64,000 bases of DNA from Bacillus mojavensis RO-H-1 = KCTC 3706 (GTDB taxonomy: Bacteria > Bacillota > Bacilli > Bacillales > Bacillaceae), in NCBI RefSeq assembly GCF_000245335.1, contig NZ_JH600284.1, positions 1-64,000 on the forward strand, in the 5' to 3' direction. Below, one piece after another: positions 25,073 through 35,855 of this stretch (position 1 is its first letter; every line of letters starts with the position of its first letter). The notes under the pieces are model-generated. The model searched no databases, was not told the origin of the DNA, and worked only from the letters and a program-made list of their open reading frames with translations. The translations under genes and the position numbers were made by a program.

Positions 25073-25930
25073 TTAAAACTGCTTTGTGACATCGTATTGA
25101 TAATCTATTTTTGCCTTTACATTACTCATCGTTGATTTCGCAGTCGCTAATGTATTGTATTTAAAACTCCATACCTTTGCCGCACTGAGTTGGTCTGTTA
25201 AGGATATATCATATGATCCCGAAGTTGAGCTATTCACAAGAGCACGGCGCCATTCGCTGTTTTCACTCGTCATGATGATATGTCGTGTATTTCCCTGGCT
25301 TGGTGTTTGAGTAGCGGTTGTTTGGACTCTTGTTACAGTGGCATCACGAGGAATTCCTGATTGGTTTGTTAAGTCAAGCTTGATGACGCTGGAGTCAGAA
25401 CCTGAGGGGCTAAGGCTTGTATTTCCTTTATTTTCAGCCACGCCGCTGAATTGGAACGTTCCGCTGCCGGATTTGATCCGGTCTTCAATTGAAAGTGTGA
25501 AATACATGTTTCCAGTATAGGTGCCGCGGGACACTTTTACATAGAATGTATCAGTGGTGTTTTGGGCGTCGGCATTTGCATAAATAAAAGAAGAAAATGT
25601 ATTAGGATTAATGACTTCTGTGCCTTGCGAAACAGGTACTATGTTCTTATCGTAAATTTCGATTTTCATCCCTGTGTACGCACTCTGGTATGTACTTCTT
25701 ACGTATACTTTTTCTCCCTTATTGGCTGTAAATGTGAAATAGGCTTCATCTTGTCCGGCTTCCAGTATCGTTGTGTCTATATTCTTATATTTCCAATATC
25801 CGATTGGGGCTGCTGTATCAAATGAATTGTTCCCTGTAATGGCATTGATTCCGGCTGCGGAAGCAGAATAAGTACAAGTAAATAGAACTGACAGCATGAT
25901 AGCGAATTGAATGATCCATTTTTTAGTCAT
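25073..25930 (-). CDS. ybdN: Secreted protein of unknown function YbdN
   Basis: This 285-residue exported protein has a clear signal peptide (MTKKWIIQFAIMLSVLFTCT, cleavage near SASA-AG at about residue 27). The mature part looks all-beta: an N-terminal half resembling bacterial pre-peptidase C-terminal domains (DEAYFTFTANKGEKVYV, then GNMYFTLSI), and a C-terminal half seen in few Bacillus proteins. I chose ATG 25930 because AAAGGAGG lies just before it. No catalytic motif is visible. In B. subtilis it is known to be repressed by AbrB and of unknown function. Confidence 0.85.
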   Translation of the reverse strand: MTKKWIIQFAIMLSVLFTCTYSASAAGINAITGNNSFDTAAPIGYWKYKNIDTTILEAGQDEAYFTFTANKGEKVYVRSTYQSAYTGMKIEIYDKNIVPVSQGTEVINPNTFSSFIYANADAQNTTDTFYVKVSRGTYTGNMYFTLSIEDRIKSGSGTFQFSGVAENKGNTSLSPSGSDSSVIKLDLTNQSGIPRDATVTRVQTTATQTPSQGNTRHIIMTSENSEWRRALVNSSTSGSYDISLTDQLSAAKVWSFKYNTLATAKSTMSNVKAKIDYQYDVTKQF

Positions 25931-26059
25931 GAGAAAACCTCCTTTTTTTTCCATCATACATAATAAAGTTTAAAGTGTAAATAAATGTTTTAAGAGGTTA
26001 ATATATACAAGGGATTTGCCGATAAATAGAGAAGAGAGAATTATTCAGGAGGGAATCGA

Positions 26060-27235
26060 ATGCGTCTGAATCGTCAATATATCCGCACCCAGCTCATGGC
26101 ACAGAATATCACGAAAAAGGTTTCGGCTGATAAAGGCAGGAGTACATCTGCAGAGGTGCTGGAAAAGGCATACAGCCGGCTTGAGACACGGCCCTCTGAG
26201 AAGGGAATCGATCAGCTCAATTACTCAAAAACCAGTGTAGCGGGGAACAACGGGACTTTCAGCAAAGTGTTTCAATCAGCAAATGACCGAACAGTGACAG
26301 ACACAGGGGAAGAAACTGTGATTCGATCCAATAATCCTTATGAATCTGAGAGCGATATCCGAATCAAAATTCTAGATGAAAAGTACAGCCGAATGAATGC
26401 GATAAACAAAACGAAGTCCGATCCTTTAGGTTATATAAAGGATAAGTATCAAAATTCGAAGTCTCCTTATTTCAGAAGTGATCTGTCAGCTGCAGAAAGA
26501 CAGGCTGCTTACGATAATGAAACAGAATGGCTATTCAAAGGAAAGGCGCAAAACTATAATCTCCAGGATGCAGCGTTTCGCAATCTTACGTTTAATGGGG
26601 AAGCGGAATCGGAGAATGCAAAGGTGTTCCAGCGAAGCCAGGTTAACCAACAGCTTCAAGTGCTCCTGAATCGGAACCATATTCAAATCCCGGCGGGTAC
26701 AGAACTTACGTTTACCATTACACCCATCGATTATAAGGTAAAGGTGAGCGGAACAGACGACAAGGAGCTCATCGGTCAAATTGAGCGATTGCTGCAATCT
26801 GGAGACAACAGCAAAGAGCTGTTTGTACATATCATGAAAAGCCAGGCCCGTGATTCATCACAATATTCCGAAGCGGCGTATCAAAAGTATCAAGCAGTTC
26901 GTGAGATGTACGAAGTCACAGGCTACCATTTGAAGGATTTAGAAGTTGTCGACGGCCGATACATCACACCTGACGGACGAGATCTATTAGAGGTATATAA
27001 AGAAAAACTTGAGAATGATCCTATGCAAAAACAAACTGCTTCCTATGCTATATCTCACTATGGATCACAGCTCAGTAAAATGGCGGAAATCGGGTATGAT
27101 GCTATCCCAGATTTCATACTGTCAATTGGCTACATCAATGGGTCTTTGAGAGATCTGGGGCAAAGCAAGGGCTATGGGACAGGTGATACGGAGTGGCTAG
27201 AAACATTAAAACGCCAAACTGGCGTAAATTATTAG
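26060..27235 (+). CDS. ybdO: DUF4885-family protein YbdO
   Basis: This 391-residue soluble protein begins with a helical, basic N-terminus (RTQLMAQNITKKV). The family core has the repeated SYKV/ITP style strands (LTFTITPIDYKVKVSGTDD) and a helical stretch with MYEVTGYHLKDLEVVDGRY. No catalytic motif is recognised. It resembles other Bacillus proteins with DUF4885. The ATG at 26060 follows AGGAGGGAATCG. A perfect terminator hairpin follows, so it is a single-gene unit divergent from ybdN. Confidence 0.85.
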   Translation: MRLNRQYIRTQLMAQNITKKVSADKGRSTSAEVLEKAYSRLETRPSEKGIDQLNYSKTSVAGNNGTFSKVFQSANDRTVTDTGEETVIRSNNPYESESDIRIKILDEKYSRMNAINKTKSDPLGYIKDKYQNSKSPYFRSDLSAAERQAAYDNETEWLFKGKAQNYNLQDAAFRNLTFNGEAESENAKVFQRSQVNQQLQVLLNRNHIQIPAGTELTFTITPIDYKVKVSGTDDKELIGQIERLLQSGDNSKELFVHIMKSQARDSSQYSEAAYQKYQAVREMYEVTGYHLKDLEVVDGRYITPDGRDLLEVYKEKLENDPMQKQTASYAISHYGSQLSKMAEIGYDAIPDFILSIGYINGSLRDLGQSKGYGTGDTEWLETLKRQTGVNY

Positions 27236-27236
27236 G

Positions 27237-27269
27237 TAAGCTGTTCATCGTGAACAGCTTATTTTTTTA
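27237..27269 (+). terminator. ybdO terminator
   Basis: The perfect 11-bp arms TAAGCTGTTCA and TGAACAGCTTA are followed by seven T. Confidence 0.9.
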
Positions 27270-27583
27270 TGCCCATTTCATGAAAGCAGCTGTATCATAT
27301 ATCGTTTTCATATTGTTCTGATTTCATTATATTCATATAAAAGATTTTAATTGAAGTGATAGATCAAACCCATTGAATGAAAGTGTTTACCCGAAAAAAA
27401 CAATTGTATTTTCCAGAGAAATTTATTATGATGAAATAAGTAATTTTGGAGATTATCTAACAATTTTATGATTGAATTTTCTGATATTTTTAGCTTCATA
27501 CGAAATGAAGAACGTTTTGAAGGCTGATCGGCCTTTATGCTATTTCGGTTGAGCTGTATTCGTTTTTAAGAGGAGGAAGCGGA
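27270..27583. promoter_or_regulatory. ybxG upstream region with CodY-like box
   Basis: This AT-rich leader lies before ybxG. AATTTTCTGATATTT at 27475-27489 matches 13 of 15 positions of the CodY motif. AGGAGG precedes the GTG start. No gene is seen here. Confidence 0.45.
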
Positions 27584-28972
27584 GTGGAAAATAAAGAATT
27601 GAAGAGGGGCTTGAGCGCCCGTCATATTCAGATGATTGCCTTGGGCGGTACGATCGGTGTTGGTTTATTTATGGGTTCTGCCAGCACGATTTCATGGACT
27701 GGCCCGTCTGTCCTTCTGGCTTATGCGATTTGCGGAATTTTTATCTTTTTTATCATGCGTGCAATGGGTGAAATGCTGTATGTGGAACCAAGTACCGGTT
27801 CTTTTGCAACATTTGGCCATCAATACATTCATCCCCTTGCTGGTTATATGACGGCGTGGAGCAACTGGTTCCAGTGGGTGATCGTCGGCATGTCAGAAAT
27901 TATCGCAGTCGGTTCTTATATGAAATATTGGTTCCCGGATTTGCCTGCTTGGATACCTGGTATCGTAGCTATGGCAATTCTTGGTGCAGCAAACTTAATT
28001 TCTGTTAAGTCGTTTGGTGAGTTTGAATTTTGGTTTGCGATGATTAAAATTGTGACGATTATCTTAATGATTATTGCGGGATTAGGAATTATTTTCTTCG
28101 GCTTTGGCAATGGCGGAGATGCTATCGGTTTGTCTAACCTATGGTCTCACGGCGGCTTCTTTGCGGGTGGTTTCTCAGGATTTTTCTTTGCACTGTCTCT
28201 GGTTATAGCGGCTTATCAAGGGGTTGAGCTGATCGGGATTACTGCCGGAGAAGCAAAGGACCCGCAAAACACGCTGCGCAACGCGATTCAAAGCATTATC
28301 TGGCGCATTTTGATTTTCTATATTGGTGCTATTTTTGTGATCGTGACGGTATATCCTTGGGATGAGCTGAATGCACTTGGAAGCCCGTTTGTGTCTACGT
28401 TTTCTAAAGTTGGAATTACGGCAGCGGCCGGCATTATTAACTTTGTCGTTATCACGGCGGCGATGTCAGGCTGCAACAGCGGGATTTTCAGCGCGGGACG
28501 TATGCTTTATACATTAGGTGTCAATGGACAGGCACCGAAATTCTTTGCAAAGATTTCTCGAAATGGTGTGCCGCTGTATGGCACAATCGCAGTGCTGATC
28601 GGATTAGCTGTCGGCGTTGTGCTGAACTATGTTGCGCCGCCGAAGATCTTCGTATATGTATACAGCGCAAGCGTGCTGCCGGGGATGATCCCTTGGTTTA
28701 TCATTTTGATCAGCCACCTCGGGTTCAGAAAAGCGAAGGGCGCTGCGTTAGATAAACATCCGTTCAAAATGCCGTTTGCACCTTTCACAAATTATTTGAC
28801 GATTGCTTTCTTGCTGATGGTTCTTGTCGGCATGTGGTTTAATAATGATACTCGGATATCTTTAATTGTAGGGGTTATTTTCTTAGCTCTTGTGGTCATC
28901 AGTTATTATGCTTTTGGAATTGGCAAGCGCGTGCAGGCGGATGTTACGAAAAGAAATCAAGCAGCTGAATAA
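27584..28972 (+). CDS. ybxG: Amino acid permease YbxG
   Basis: This 462-residue, 12-helix APC-family permease opens with the amino-acid-transporter signature [20 protein letters not shown] and continues with [12 protein letters not shown] and [18 protein letters not shown]. subtilis YbxG contributes to threonine and serine uptake. The start is GTG 27584 with GAGGAGGAAGC upstream. A CodY-like box in its leader would fit nutrient control. It is followed by a terminator, and then by the sporulation gene csgA. Confidence 0.93.
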   Translation: MENKELKRGLSARHIQMIALGGTIGVGLFMGSASTISWTGPSVLLAYAICGIFIFFIMRAMGEMLYVEPSTGSFATFGHQYIHPLAGYMTAWSNWFQWVIVGMSEIIAVGSYMKYWFPDLPAWIPGIVAMAILGAANLISVKSFGEFEFWFAMIKIVTIILMIIAGLGIIFFGFGNGGDAIGLSNLWSHGGFFAGGFSGFFFALSLVIAAYQGVELIGITAGEAKDPQNTLRNAIQSIIWRILIFYIGAIFVIVTVYPWDELNALGSPFVSTFSKVGITAAAGIINFVVITAAMSGCNSGIFSAGRMLYTLGVNGQAPKFFAKISRNGVPLYGTIAVLIGLAVGVVLNYVAPPKIFVYVYSASVLPGMIPWFIILISHLGFRKAKGAALDKHPFKMPFAPFTNYLTIAFLLMVLVGMWFNNDTRISLIVGVIFLALVVISYYAFGIGKRVQADVTKRNQAAE

Positions 28973-28978
28973 ACAGGA

Positions 28979-29008
28979 AAAAGAGACATTGACTGATGTC
29001 TCTTTTTT
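28979..29008 (+). terminator. ybxG terminator
   Basis: AAAAGAGACAT and ATGTCTCTTTT form a stem followed by T residues, directly after the ybxG stop. Confidence 0.88.
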
Positions 29009-29018
29009 CATTTTTTGC

Positions 29019-29047
29019 GTATGGATTTTTCTCATTTCAGCAACCTA
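29019..29047 (+). promoter_or_regulatory. Sigma-G-like promoter of csgA
   Basis: GTATG (29019-29023) and CAACCTA (29041-29047) are 17 bp apart. This is a fair match to the sigma-G pattern and fits the forespore expression known for csgA. Confidence 0.55.
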
Positions 29048-29082
29048 TAGGATAAAGAACGCAAAGGAAAGGTGCTTATATT

Positions 29083-29331
29083 ATGGATGTTACACTCGGT
29101 TATTTGCGGGAGTCACTTTCAAATCATCTTGAAAATGAAGTCTGTCTGCGGATTTGCAAGAAGATGCTGGCGAAGCGGTATGCCAATGAAGAGGAGTTTG
29201 TAAAGGATTTGGATGACGATGAGATGTCATATTTGAATCAGGTGCTGGAAAAGGAGATTAAGTATGCCCAAGACGAACAGGATCAAAAACGGGCCAAGGA
29301 ATTAAATGAGGTGTATGAATTACTGCTTTGA
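29083..29331 (+). CDS. csgA: Sporulation-specific small protein CsgA
   Basis: This 82-residue acidic helical protein was described in B. subtilis as a sigma-G-controlled small spore protein. The sequence is mostly alpha-helical with Glu/Asp/Lys clusters (NEEEFVKDLDDDEM, then EKEIKYAQDEQDQKRAKELN). The ATG follows AAAGGAAAGGTGC. It is unrelated to alpha/beta SASP and to the curli CsgA. The next small gene follows almost without a gap. Confidence 0.9.
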   Translation: MDVTLGYLRESLSNHLENEVCLRICKKMLAKRYANEEEFVKDLDDDEMSYLNQVLEKEIKYAQDEQDQKRAKELNEVYELLL

Positions 29332-29342
29332 GAAAGGCGGGA

Positions 29343-29540
29343 ATGAAATTGGGTGCGATTGAACGAAGCGGATATACGTTTCAGCCGGAGTTTAGTGTCG
29401 TCCGGCAAAATGGGGCGATCCACGTGTATTGTCATGGAGAATTTGTTGAAGAAATTGAATTCGAGTTTAACGGTGACTACCCGGATCATGATTTAATTGA
29501 AGAGCTTGTGAATCATTATTGCTTTGAGCATGACATTTAA
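29343..29540 (+). CDS. ybxH: Small sporulation-linked protein YbxH
   Basis: A 65-residue protein in the csgA unit, rich in beta strands (SGYTFQPEFSVVRQNGAIHV, then EEIEFEFNGDYPD). I place the start at ATG 29343 after AAAGGCGGG. A TTG at 29349 is an alternative two codons later. No known domain. It lies 11 bp after csgA and is probably expressed with it in the forespore. Confidence 0.8.
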   Translation: MKLGAIERSGYTFQPEFSVVRQNGAIHVYCHGEFVEEIEFEFNGDYPDHDLIEELVNHYCFEHDI

Positions 29541-29564
29541 GAGCCCTGTGCGTTTGCAGGGCTC
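29541..29564. terminator. Hairpin between ybxH and ybxI
   Basis: The 8-bp arms GAGCCCTG and CAGGGCTC lie right after the ybxH stop and 7 bp before the convergent ybxI stop. The T run is weak, but it can serve either direction. Confidence 0.65.
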
Positions 29565-29570
29565 ATTCAT

Positions 29571-30380
29571 TTATGAAGTGATCAGGCCATATTTTTTTAG
29601 AAGATCAATTGTGATGTTTTTGGCTGTTGTACCGGAGTCATCAACATTGGTGACAAACGTATAGGAGCCGTGCTCTGTTTTGATGAATCCGACAAACCAC
29701 CCTAATCCCATGTCTGTCAGGCGAGTTCCGGTTTTGCCGTAAAGCGTATAATGATCTCCTTCTTCTTGAATCATCATGCGTTTGACGGTTTTCATGACTG
29801 TTTTGTCAAACGGGAGCTTCTCTTTGTAAAGCTTCTCCATAAAGGCTTCTTGTTCCAACGGAGAAATTGTCAGAGAGCTTTGCAGCCAAAACTGGTCGAT
29901 TCCGCCGCTGATATCTTCGTTTCCGTATGACAGGGTATGAAGCCAGGTTATCATTCTTTCCTCGCCGATGTCCCTCGCTAATGCCTGGTAATACCAGATG
30001 GCAGATTCCCGCATGGCTGAGCCAAGCGTATGGTCGCGGTTCCAAGATTCAAATTCGCGTTTGACGCCATCCCAGCGTTTGACATCGTATTCATCCCGGA
30101 TGGCTTTTACCTGCAAGCCGATTAAGGCATTGGTCACTTTAAAGGTAGATTGCGGAGTTTGTCTTTTGTTGGCCCGTTTCTTGTTGTAGACAAATGTCTT
30201 ATCCTTTTCTAAATCATGAAGGATGAAGGTTCCGTCAGTATCCTTGAACTCCTTATCCATATTCATCCGGCTGACATTCAGGTGCTTTTTTGTTTCATTG
30301 GCGGGCGCTTTTGCATGGAGGGACAAACCTCCTGAACCGGCAATGACCAGCACAAGAACAGCATATATCCATTTCTTCAT
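29571..30380 (-). CDS. ybxI: Class D beta-lactamase YbxI
   Basis: This 269-residue exported enzyme has an N-terminal signal sequence (KKWIYAVLVLVIAGSGGLSL). The three class D motifs are present: Ser-Thr-Phe-Lys (QSTFKVTNALIG), SYGN, and Lys-Thr-Gly (YGKTGT). The OXA-type WFVGFI follows. B. subtilis YbxI has weak beta-lactam hydrolysis. The ATG has AAAGGGGAGATC upstream. Nothing around it suggests a dedicated regulator. Confidence 0.93.
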   Translation of the reverse strand: MKKWIYAVLVLVIAGSGGLSLHAKAPANETKKHLNVSRMNMDKEFKDTDGTFILHDLEKDKTFVYNKKRANKRQTPQSTFKVTNALIGLQVKAIRDEYDVKRWDGVKREFESWNRDHTLGSAMRESAIWYYQALARDIGEERMITWLHTLSYGNEDISGGIDQFWLQSSLTISPLEQEAFMEKLYKEKLPFDKTVMKTVKRMMIQEEGDHYTLYGKTGTRLTDMGLGWFVGFIKTEHGSYTFVTNVDDSGTTAKNITIDLLKKYGLITS

Positions 30381-30500
30381 TTTGATCTCCCCTTTGTTTT
30401 GATCATCTATCTTTTCTCCATTTCTGCTTTTCTACCTTTAAAAGTAATGAAAAAATGCTTGGAAGCAAATACTGTAATGGGGTTTATCTTCGTGAGATAA

Positions 30501-31793
<1,293 letters not shown>

Positions 31794-31800
31794 ATATAAA

Positions 31801-31831
31801 AGCTCTCTTCCTTTTGGAAGAGAGCTTTTTT
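31801..31831. terminator. Bidirectional terminator cypC / ybyB
   Basis: The perfect 11-bp arms AGCTCTCTTCC and GGAAGAGAGCT have T on one side and A on the other, between convergent genes. Confidence 0.9.
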
Positions 31832-31833
31832 GA

Positions 31834-32094
31834 TTACTTCTTTTTTTCATCGTAGTATTGAACAGGGTACATGGAGCCTTCGGATACCATTTTGTTGTCC
31901 TCAATGTCATGCGGGTGCGGGTGACCGGCCTTATCGACTGGGAACGTTTCCATGTCTGGTTGTTTTGTTAACTTCATTTTCATGCTGTGAATGAATTCTC
32001 TTGCCTTTTGGCGGTTAGACGGGTCTTTTAATAGATAAGAAGTGATGCCGACAGTTGAAACAGCGAGACCGGAAAATAACAGCTTTTGTTTCAT
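31834..32094 (-). CDS. ybyB: Small membrane-anchored protein YbyB
   Basis: These 86 residues have one N-terminal hydrophobic segment (LLFSGLAVSTVGITSYLL, about 5-22) followed by a charged helical tail with a His-Pro-His-Pro-His cluster (DKAGHPHPHDIEDN). No enzymatic motif. It is preceded by AAGGAGTTATTACC. Position and length match ybyB. Function unknown; a His-rich tail could bind metal, but that is speculation. Confidence 0.85.
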   Translation of the reverse strand: MKQKLLFSGLAVSTVGITSYLLKDPSNRQKAREFIHSMKMKLTKQPDMETFPVDKAGHPHPHDIEDNKMVSEGSMYPVQYYDEKKK

Positions 32095-32354
32095 GGTAAT
32101 AACTCCTTTCTATTTTAAAAGTAATGTTTCCTGTATCATTCCCGTTTTGCTTAAGGCTAAACCTCTGTGTATTTTATCAACAGTACATTTTATTTTAGAT
32201 GAAGCTAGTTACTTCATTCCTATATTGGAAGGCACTATACATTGATTTTATATTATTTTAGTTAAAATTCGATAAATATTGACAAAGTGAAGTAATCAGA
32301 ATAATAATATAACTTAGCAACAGAATGTCATCATACATGAAAGGTGTTTACGAT

Positions 32355-33974
32355 ATGAATCAGTTACATCGAAGAATGGGGACGTTTGCCCTTATGATGG
32401 TCGGGCTCGGGTCGATGATCGGGTCAGGCTGGTTATTTGGGGCGTGGCGCGCTGCCCAAATTGCGGGGCCGGCTGCCATTATATCATGGGTTATCGGCAT
32501 GATCGTTATTTTATTTATTGCTCTTTCTTATAGTGAATTAGGTTCTATGTTCCCTGAGGCAGGGGGAATGGTAAAATATACGCAATATTCACACGGTTCG
32601 TTTATCGGATTTATTGCAGGCTGGGCCAACTGGATTGCGATTGTATCCGTTATTCCTGTTGAAGCTGTGGCCTCCGTTCAATATATGAGTTCATGGCCAT
32701 GGGAATGGGCGAAATGGACAAGCGGTTTGGTGAAAAACGGAACGCTGACAGGAGAAGGATTGGTGTTTGCTTCTGTTTTGCTTCTGATTTATTTTCTGCT
32801 GAACTACTGGACAGTCAATTTGTTTTCGAAAGCGAATTCATTAATTACAATTTTTAAAATCATTATTCCAGGCCTGACAATTGGCGCTTTGCTGTTTGTC
32901 GGATTTCATGGAGAAAACTTTACAGCGGGCCAGAGCATTGCACCGAATGGCTGGGCAAGTGTTCTGACTGCGGTTGCGACTTCCGGTATCGTGTTTGCGT
33001 TTAACGGATTTCAAAGCCCGATCAATATGGCGGGAGAAGCCAAAAATCCCGGGAAATCGATTCCGATTGCAGTTGTCGGTTCTCTGTTAGTTGCGACAGT
33101 CATTTATGTGCTGCTGCAGATTGCTTTCATCGGAGCGGTGAATCCGTCTGATATCGCTCACGGCTGGAGCCATCTTAATTTTAATTCTCCTTTTGCTGAT
33201 TTGGCGATTGCATTAAATATTAACTGGCTTGTCATCGTATTATATGCGGATGCTTTTGTGTCACCTTCCGGAACTGGTATTACGTATACGGCGACGACTT
33301 CCCGCATGATTTACGGAATGGAGAAGAACAAATACATGCCGAGCGTGTTTGGCAAGCTTCATCCGATTTACGGCGTTCCGCGCCAAGCGATGTTTTTTAA
33401 CTTGATTGTTTCGTTTATCTTTTTGTTCCTGTTCAGAGGGTGGGGTGTTTTAGCGGAAATTATTTCTGTAGCCACATTAATTTCTTATATTACAGGCCCG
33501 GTTACAGTGATGACATTGAGACGGACAGGGAAGGATTTGTACAGGCCTCTTCGTTTAAAAGGCTTAAGCGTAATTGCACCGCTTGGATTTATCTTTGCGT
33601 CGCTTGTGCTGTATTGGGCGCGCTGGCCGTTAACAGGGCAGGTTCTGTTTATTATTTTGATCGGACTTCCGATTTATTTCTATTATCAGGCTAAGGCGAA
33701 ATGGAAAGGATTTGGCCAAAACGTTAAAGCTGGGATATGGATGGTGTTTTACCTGCTTGTCATGATGATGATTTCCTATTTGGGCAGTGACAAATTCGGC
33801 GGTCTGAACGTCATTACGTATGGCTGGGATATGACCTTGATTGCCTTTGTATCACTCGGTTTCTATGTGTGGGCGCTGAAGAGCGGATTCAAGACAGAGT
33901 ATTTGAAAGATGCGAAGGAAATTAATAGTCAGCTGGCAGGCGCACAGTCAGAAGCTGCTGCGGGAAAAGAATAA
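32355..33974 (+). CDS. ybeC: Amino acid permease YbeC (AimA)
   Basis: This 539-residue APC-superfamily transporter with 12 or more helices opens with TFALMMVGLGSMIGSGWLFG. B. subtilis YbeC (AimA) is a low-affinity glutamate and a main serine importer. I chose ATG 32355, with AAAGGTG upstream, over an in-frame ATG at 32325. A strong terminator follows, and the gene appears monocistronic. Confidence 0.92.
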   Translation: MNQLHRRMGTFALMMVGLGSMIGSGWLFGAWRAAQIAGPAAIISWVIGMIVILFIALSYSELGSMFPEAGGMVKYTQYSHGSFIGFIAGWANWIAIVSVIPVEAVASVQYMSSWPWEWAKWTSGLVKNGTLTGEGLVFASVLLLIYFLLNYWTVNLFSKANSLITIFKIIIPGLTIGALLFVGFHGENFTAGQSIAPNGWASVLTAVATSGIVFAFNGFQSPINMAGEAKNPGKSIPIAVVGSLLVATVIYVLLQIAFIGAVNPSDIAHGWSHLNFNSPFADLAIALNINWLVIVLYADAFVSPSGTGITYTATTSRMIYGMEKNKYMPSVFGKLHPIYGVPRQAMFFNLIVSFIFLFLFRGWGVLAEIISVATLISYITGPVTVMTLRRTGKDLYRPLRLKGLSVIAPLGFIFASLVLYWARWPLTGQVLFIILIGLPIYFYYQAKAKWKGFGQNVKAGIWMVFYLLVMMMISYLGSDKFGGLNVITYGWDMTLIAFVSLGFYVWALKSGFKTEYLKDAKEINSQLAGAQSEAAAGKE

Positions 33975-33981
33975 ATGGAGA

Positions 33982-34013
33982 AAAACCTTGTGCTGAGAGC
34001 ACAAGGTTTTTTA
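33982..34013 (+). terminator. ybeC terminator
   Basis: The perfect 13-bp arms AAAACCTTGTGCT and AGCACAAGGTTTT end in T. Confidence 0.92.
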
Positions 34014-34083
34014 TAGTCAACTTGTTATGGTGAACGCGAAATATTACACCCATGTAAATGTGATCAAGGTCTATTCTGCTCAT

Positions 34084-34107
34084 TGTTAAGTTATTGTAAA
34101 TTTGACA
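34084..34107. promoter_or_regulatory. Possible PhoP box and -35 upstream of the Na/Pi transporter
   Basis: On the minus strand TTTACA and TTAACA lie 11 bp apart, the spacing of PhoP direct repeats, at 34084-34100. TTGACA at 34102-34107 could be the -35 of the + strand promoter, but the -10 (CATATG) is weak. Confidence 0.35.
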
Positions 34108-34189
34108 GGTGACTCATTTACAATCATATGAACTTGAAACATAATCGTAGAGAGTTTGCTGAAAGATGTCGTAAACAGGGGTGAAAGCG

Positions 34190-35815
34190 TTGGGGATTGA
34201 TGTACAAACATTACTGTTCGAATTTCTGGGAGGCCTTGGTATTTTCCTGATTGGGATCAAGTTCATGGGAGACGGACTTCAGAAATCGGCTGGAGATAGA
34301 CTAAGAAATATTTTAGACCGTTTTACAAGCAATCCGCTAATGGGCGTGTTAGCGGGTTTGATTGTGACGGTTTTGATACAAAGCAGCTCTGGAACGACGG
34401 TTATTACCGTTGGACTTGTGAGCGCAGGTTTTATGACACTGCGGCAGGCGATTGGGGTCATTATGGGCGCCAATATTGGTACAACGGTTACCGCTTTTAT
34501 TATCGGAATCGATATAGGAGCCTATGCGTTGCCGATTATTGCTGTCGGCGGATTTGTATTGTTTTTCTTTAAGCATAAAAATGTGCAAAATGTGGGTCAG
34601 ATTGTGTTTGGGTTTGGGGCCTTGTTTTATGGATTGGAGTTAATGAGCGGCGGCATGAAACCGCTTCGCTCCCTCGAGGCCTTTCATGATTTAACAGTCA
34701 ATATGAGTTCAAATCCGGTTCTCGGTGTCGTCATCGGCACTTTGTTTACGGTTCTCGTGCAAAGCTCCAGTGCCACTATCGGTATTCTGCAAGGTTTATT
34801 CGCAGATGGTCTGATTGATATTAACGGCGCGCTGCCAGTGTTATTCGGGGACAATATCGGGACGACGATCACCGCGGTGCTTGCGTCTCTTGGAGCATCT
34901 GTTGCAGCGAGACGTGCTGCGGCTACTCATGTACTGTTCAACCTAATCGGGACAACGATTTTCTTGATTTTGCTCAAGCCGTTTACAGCTTTGATCTTAT
35001 GGCTCCAGGCTTCGATGGGACTTGATCCTAAAATGACGATTGCATTTGCTCACGGAATCTTTAATACGTCAAATACGATCATACAGCTACCTTTTGTCGG
35101 GCTATTGGCTTTGATTGTGACAAAATTGATTCCGGGCAAGGATTCAATGATGGAATACAAGTCGCATCTTGATCCGATTTTTATTGAGCAGTCTCCATCT
35201 ATTGCTCTCGGACAAGCGAAGGAAGAAGTGCTGCAAATGGGGAACTTTGCGGTTCAGGGGCTGGAAGTCACAAAACAATTCTTAGTGACAAAACAGACAA
35301 AATACGCGGCAAATGCTTATCAGTTAGAGGATGCGGTCAACAATCTCGATCGGAAAATTACCGATTATTTGATTGAGCTTTCATCGAGCTCCCTCTCAGA
35401 TCATGAATCTGAGGAGCATCATATGCTGATGGATACTGTCAGAGATATTGAAAGAATCGGCGATCATTTTGAAAATGTAATTGAATTGATTGAGTATCAG
35501 CAGGCACACCGTGTCGTTATTACCGAATCAGCCATGACGGATTTAACGGACATGATGGATTTAACAATTTCCACTGTGAAGGCATCAATGGAGGCTCTGC
35601 ACCATAATGATGAACAAACTGCTGCTCATGTCATTGAAAAAGAAGATGAAATTGACAAGATGGAACGAAAGCTTCGCAAAAAGCATATTATCCGTCTAAA
35701 TGAAGGACTGTGTACAGGACAAGCGGGTATCGTATTTGTTGATATGATCAGTAACCTGGAGCGTATCGGCGATCATGCGGTGAATATTGCGCAGGCTGTA
35801 CTTGAGGGAAAATGA
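34190..35815 (+). CDS. Sodium-dependent phosphate cotransporter (NptA-like) with PhoU tail
   Basis: These 541 residues contain two inverted Na/Pi-cotransport repeats, each with the QSSS signature (LIQSSSGTTVI near 60 and LVQSSSATIGI near 195) and a GANIGTT/GDNIGTT loop. A cytoplasmic PhoU-like domain follows from about 340 (DIERIGDHFENV and NLERIGDHAVNIA). It should import phosphate with sodium. I favour TTG 34190 after AGGGGTGA over GTG 34181, which overlaps that ribosome site. I recall no such gene between ybeC and glpQ in strain 168, so this looks like a strain-variable gene. A possible PhoP box lies upstream. Confidence 0.88.
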   Translation: MGIDVQTLLFEFLGGLGIFLIGIKFMGDGLQKSAGDRLRNILDRFTSNPLMGVLAGLIVTVLIQSSSGTTVITVGLVSAGFMTLRQAIGVIMGANIGTTVTAFIIGIDIGAYALPIIAVGGFVLFFFKHKNVQNVGQIVFGFGALFYGLELMSGGMKPLRSLEAFHDLTVNMSSNPVLGVVIGTLFTVLVQSSSATIGILQGLFADGLIDINGALPVLFGDNIGTTITAVLASLGASVAARRAAATHVLFNLIGTTIFLILLKPFTALILWLQASMGLDPKMTIAFAHGIFNTSNTIIQLPFVGLLALIVTKLIPGKDSMMEYKSHLDPIFIEQSPSIALGQAKEEVLQMGNFAVQGLEVTKQFLVTKQTKYAANAYQLEDAVNNLDRKITDYLIELSSSSLSDHESEEHHMLMDTVRDIERIGDHFENVIELIEYQQAHRVVITESAMTDLTDMMDLTISTVKASMEALHHNDEQTAAHVIEKEDEIDKMERKLRKKHIIRLNEGLCTGQAGIVFVDMISNLERIGDHAVNIAQAVLEGK

Positions 35816-35820
35816 TGAGA

Positions 35821-35855
35821 AAAAGCTTTGAATCCTAGGATTCAAAGCTTTTTTT
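35821..35855. terminator. Bidirectional terminator, Na/Pi transporter / glpQ
   Basis: A near-uninterrupted palindrome AAAAGCTTTGAATCC/GGATTCAAAGCTTTT with flanking A and T runs lies between convergent genes. Confidence 0.92.
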
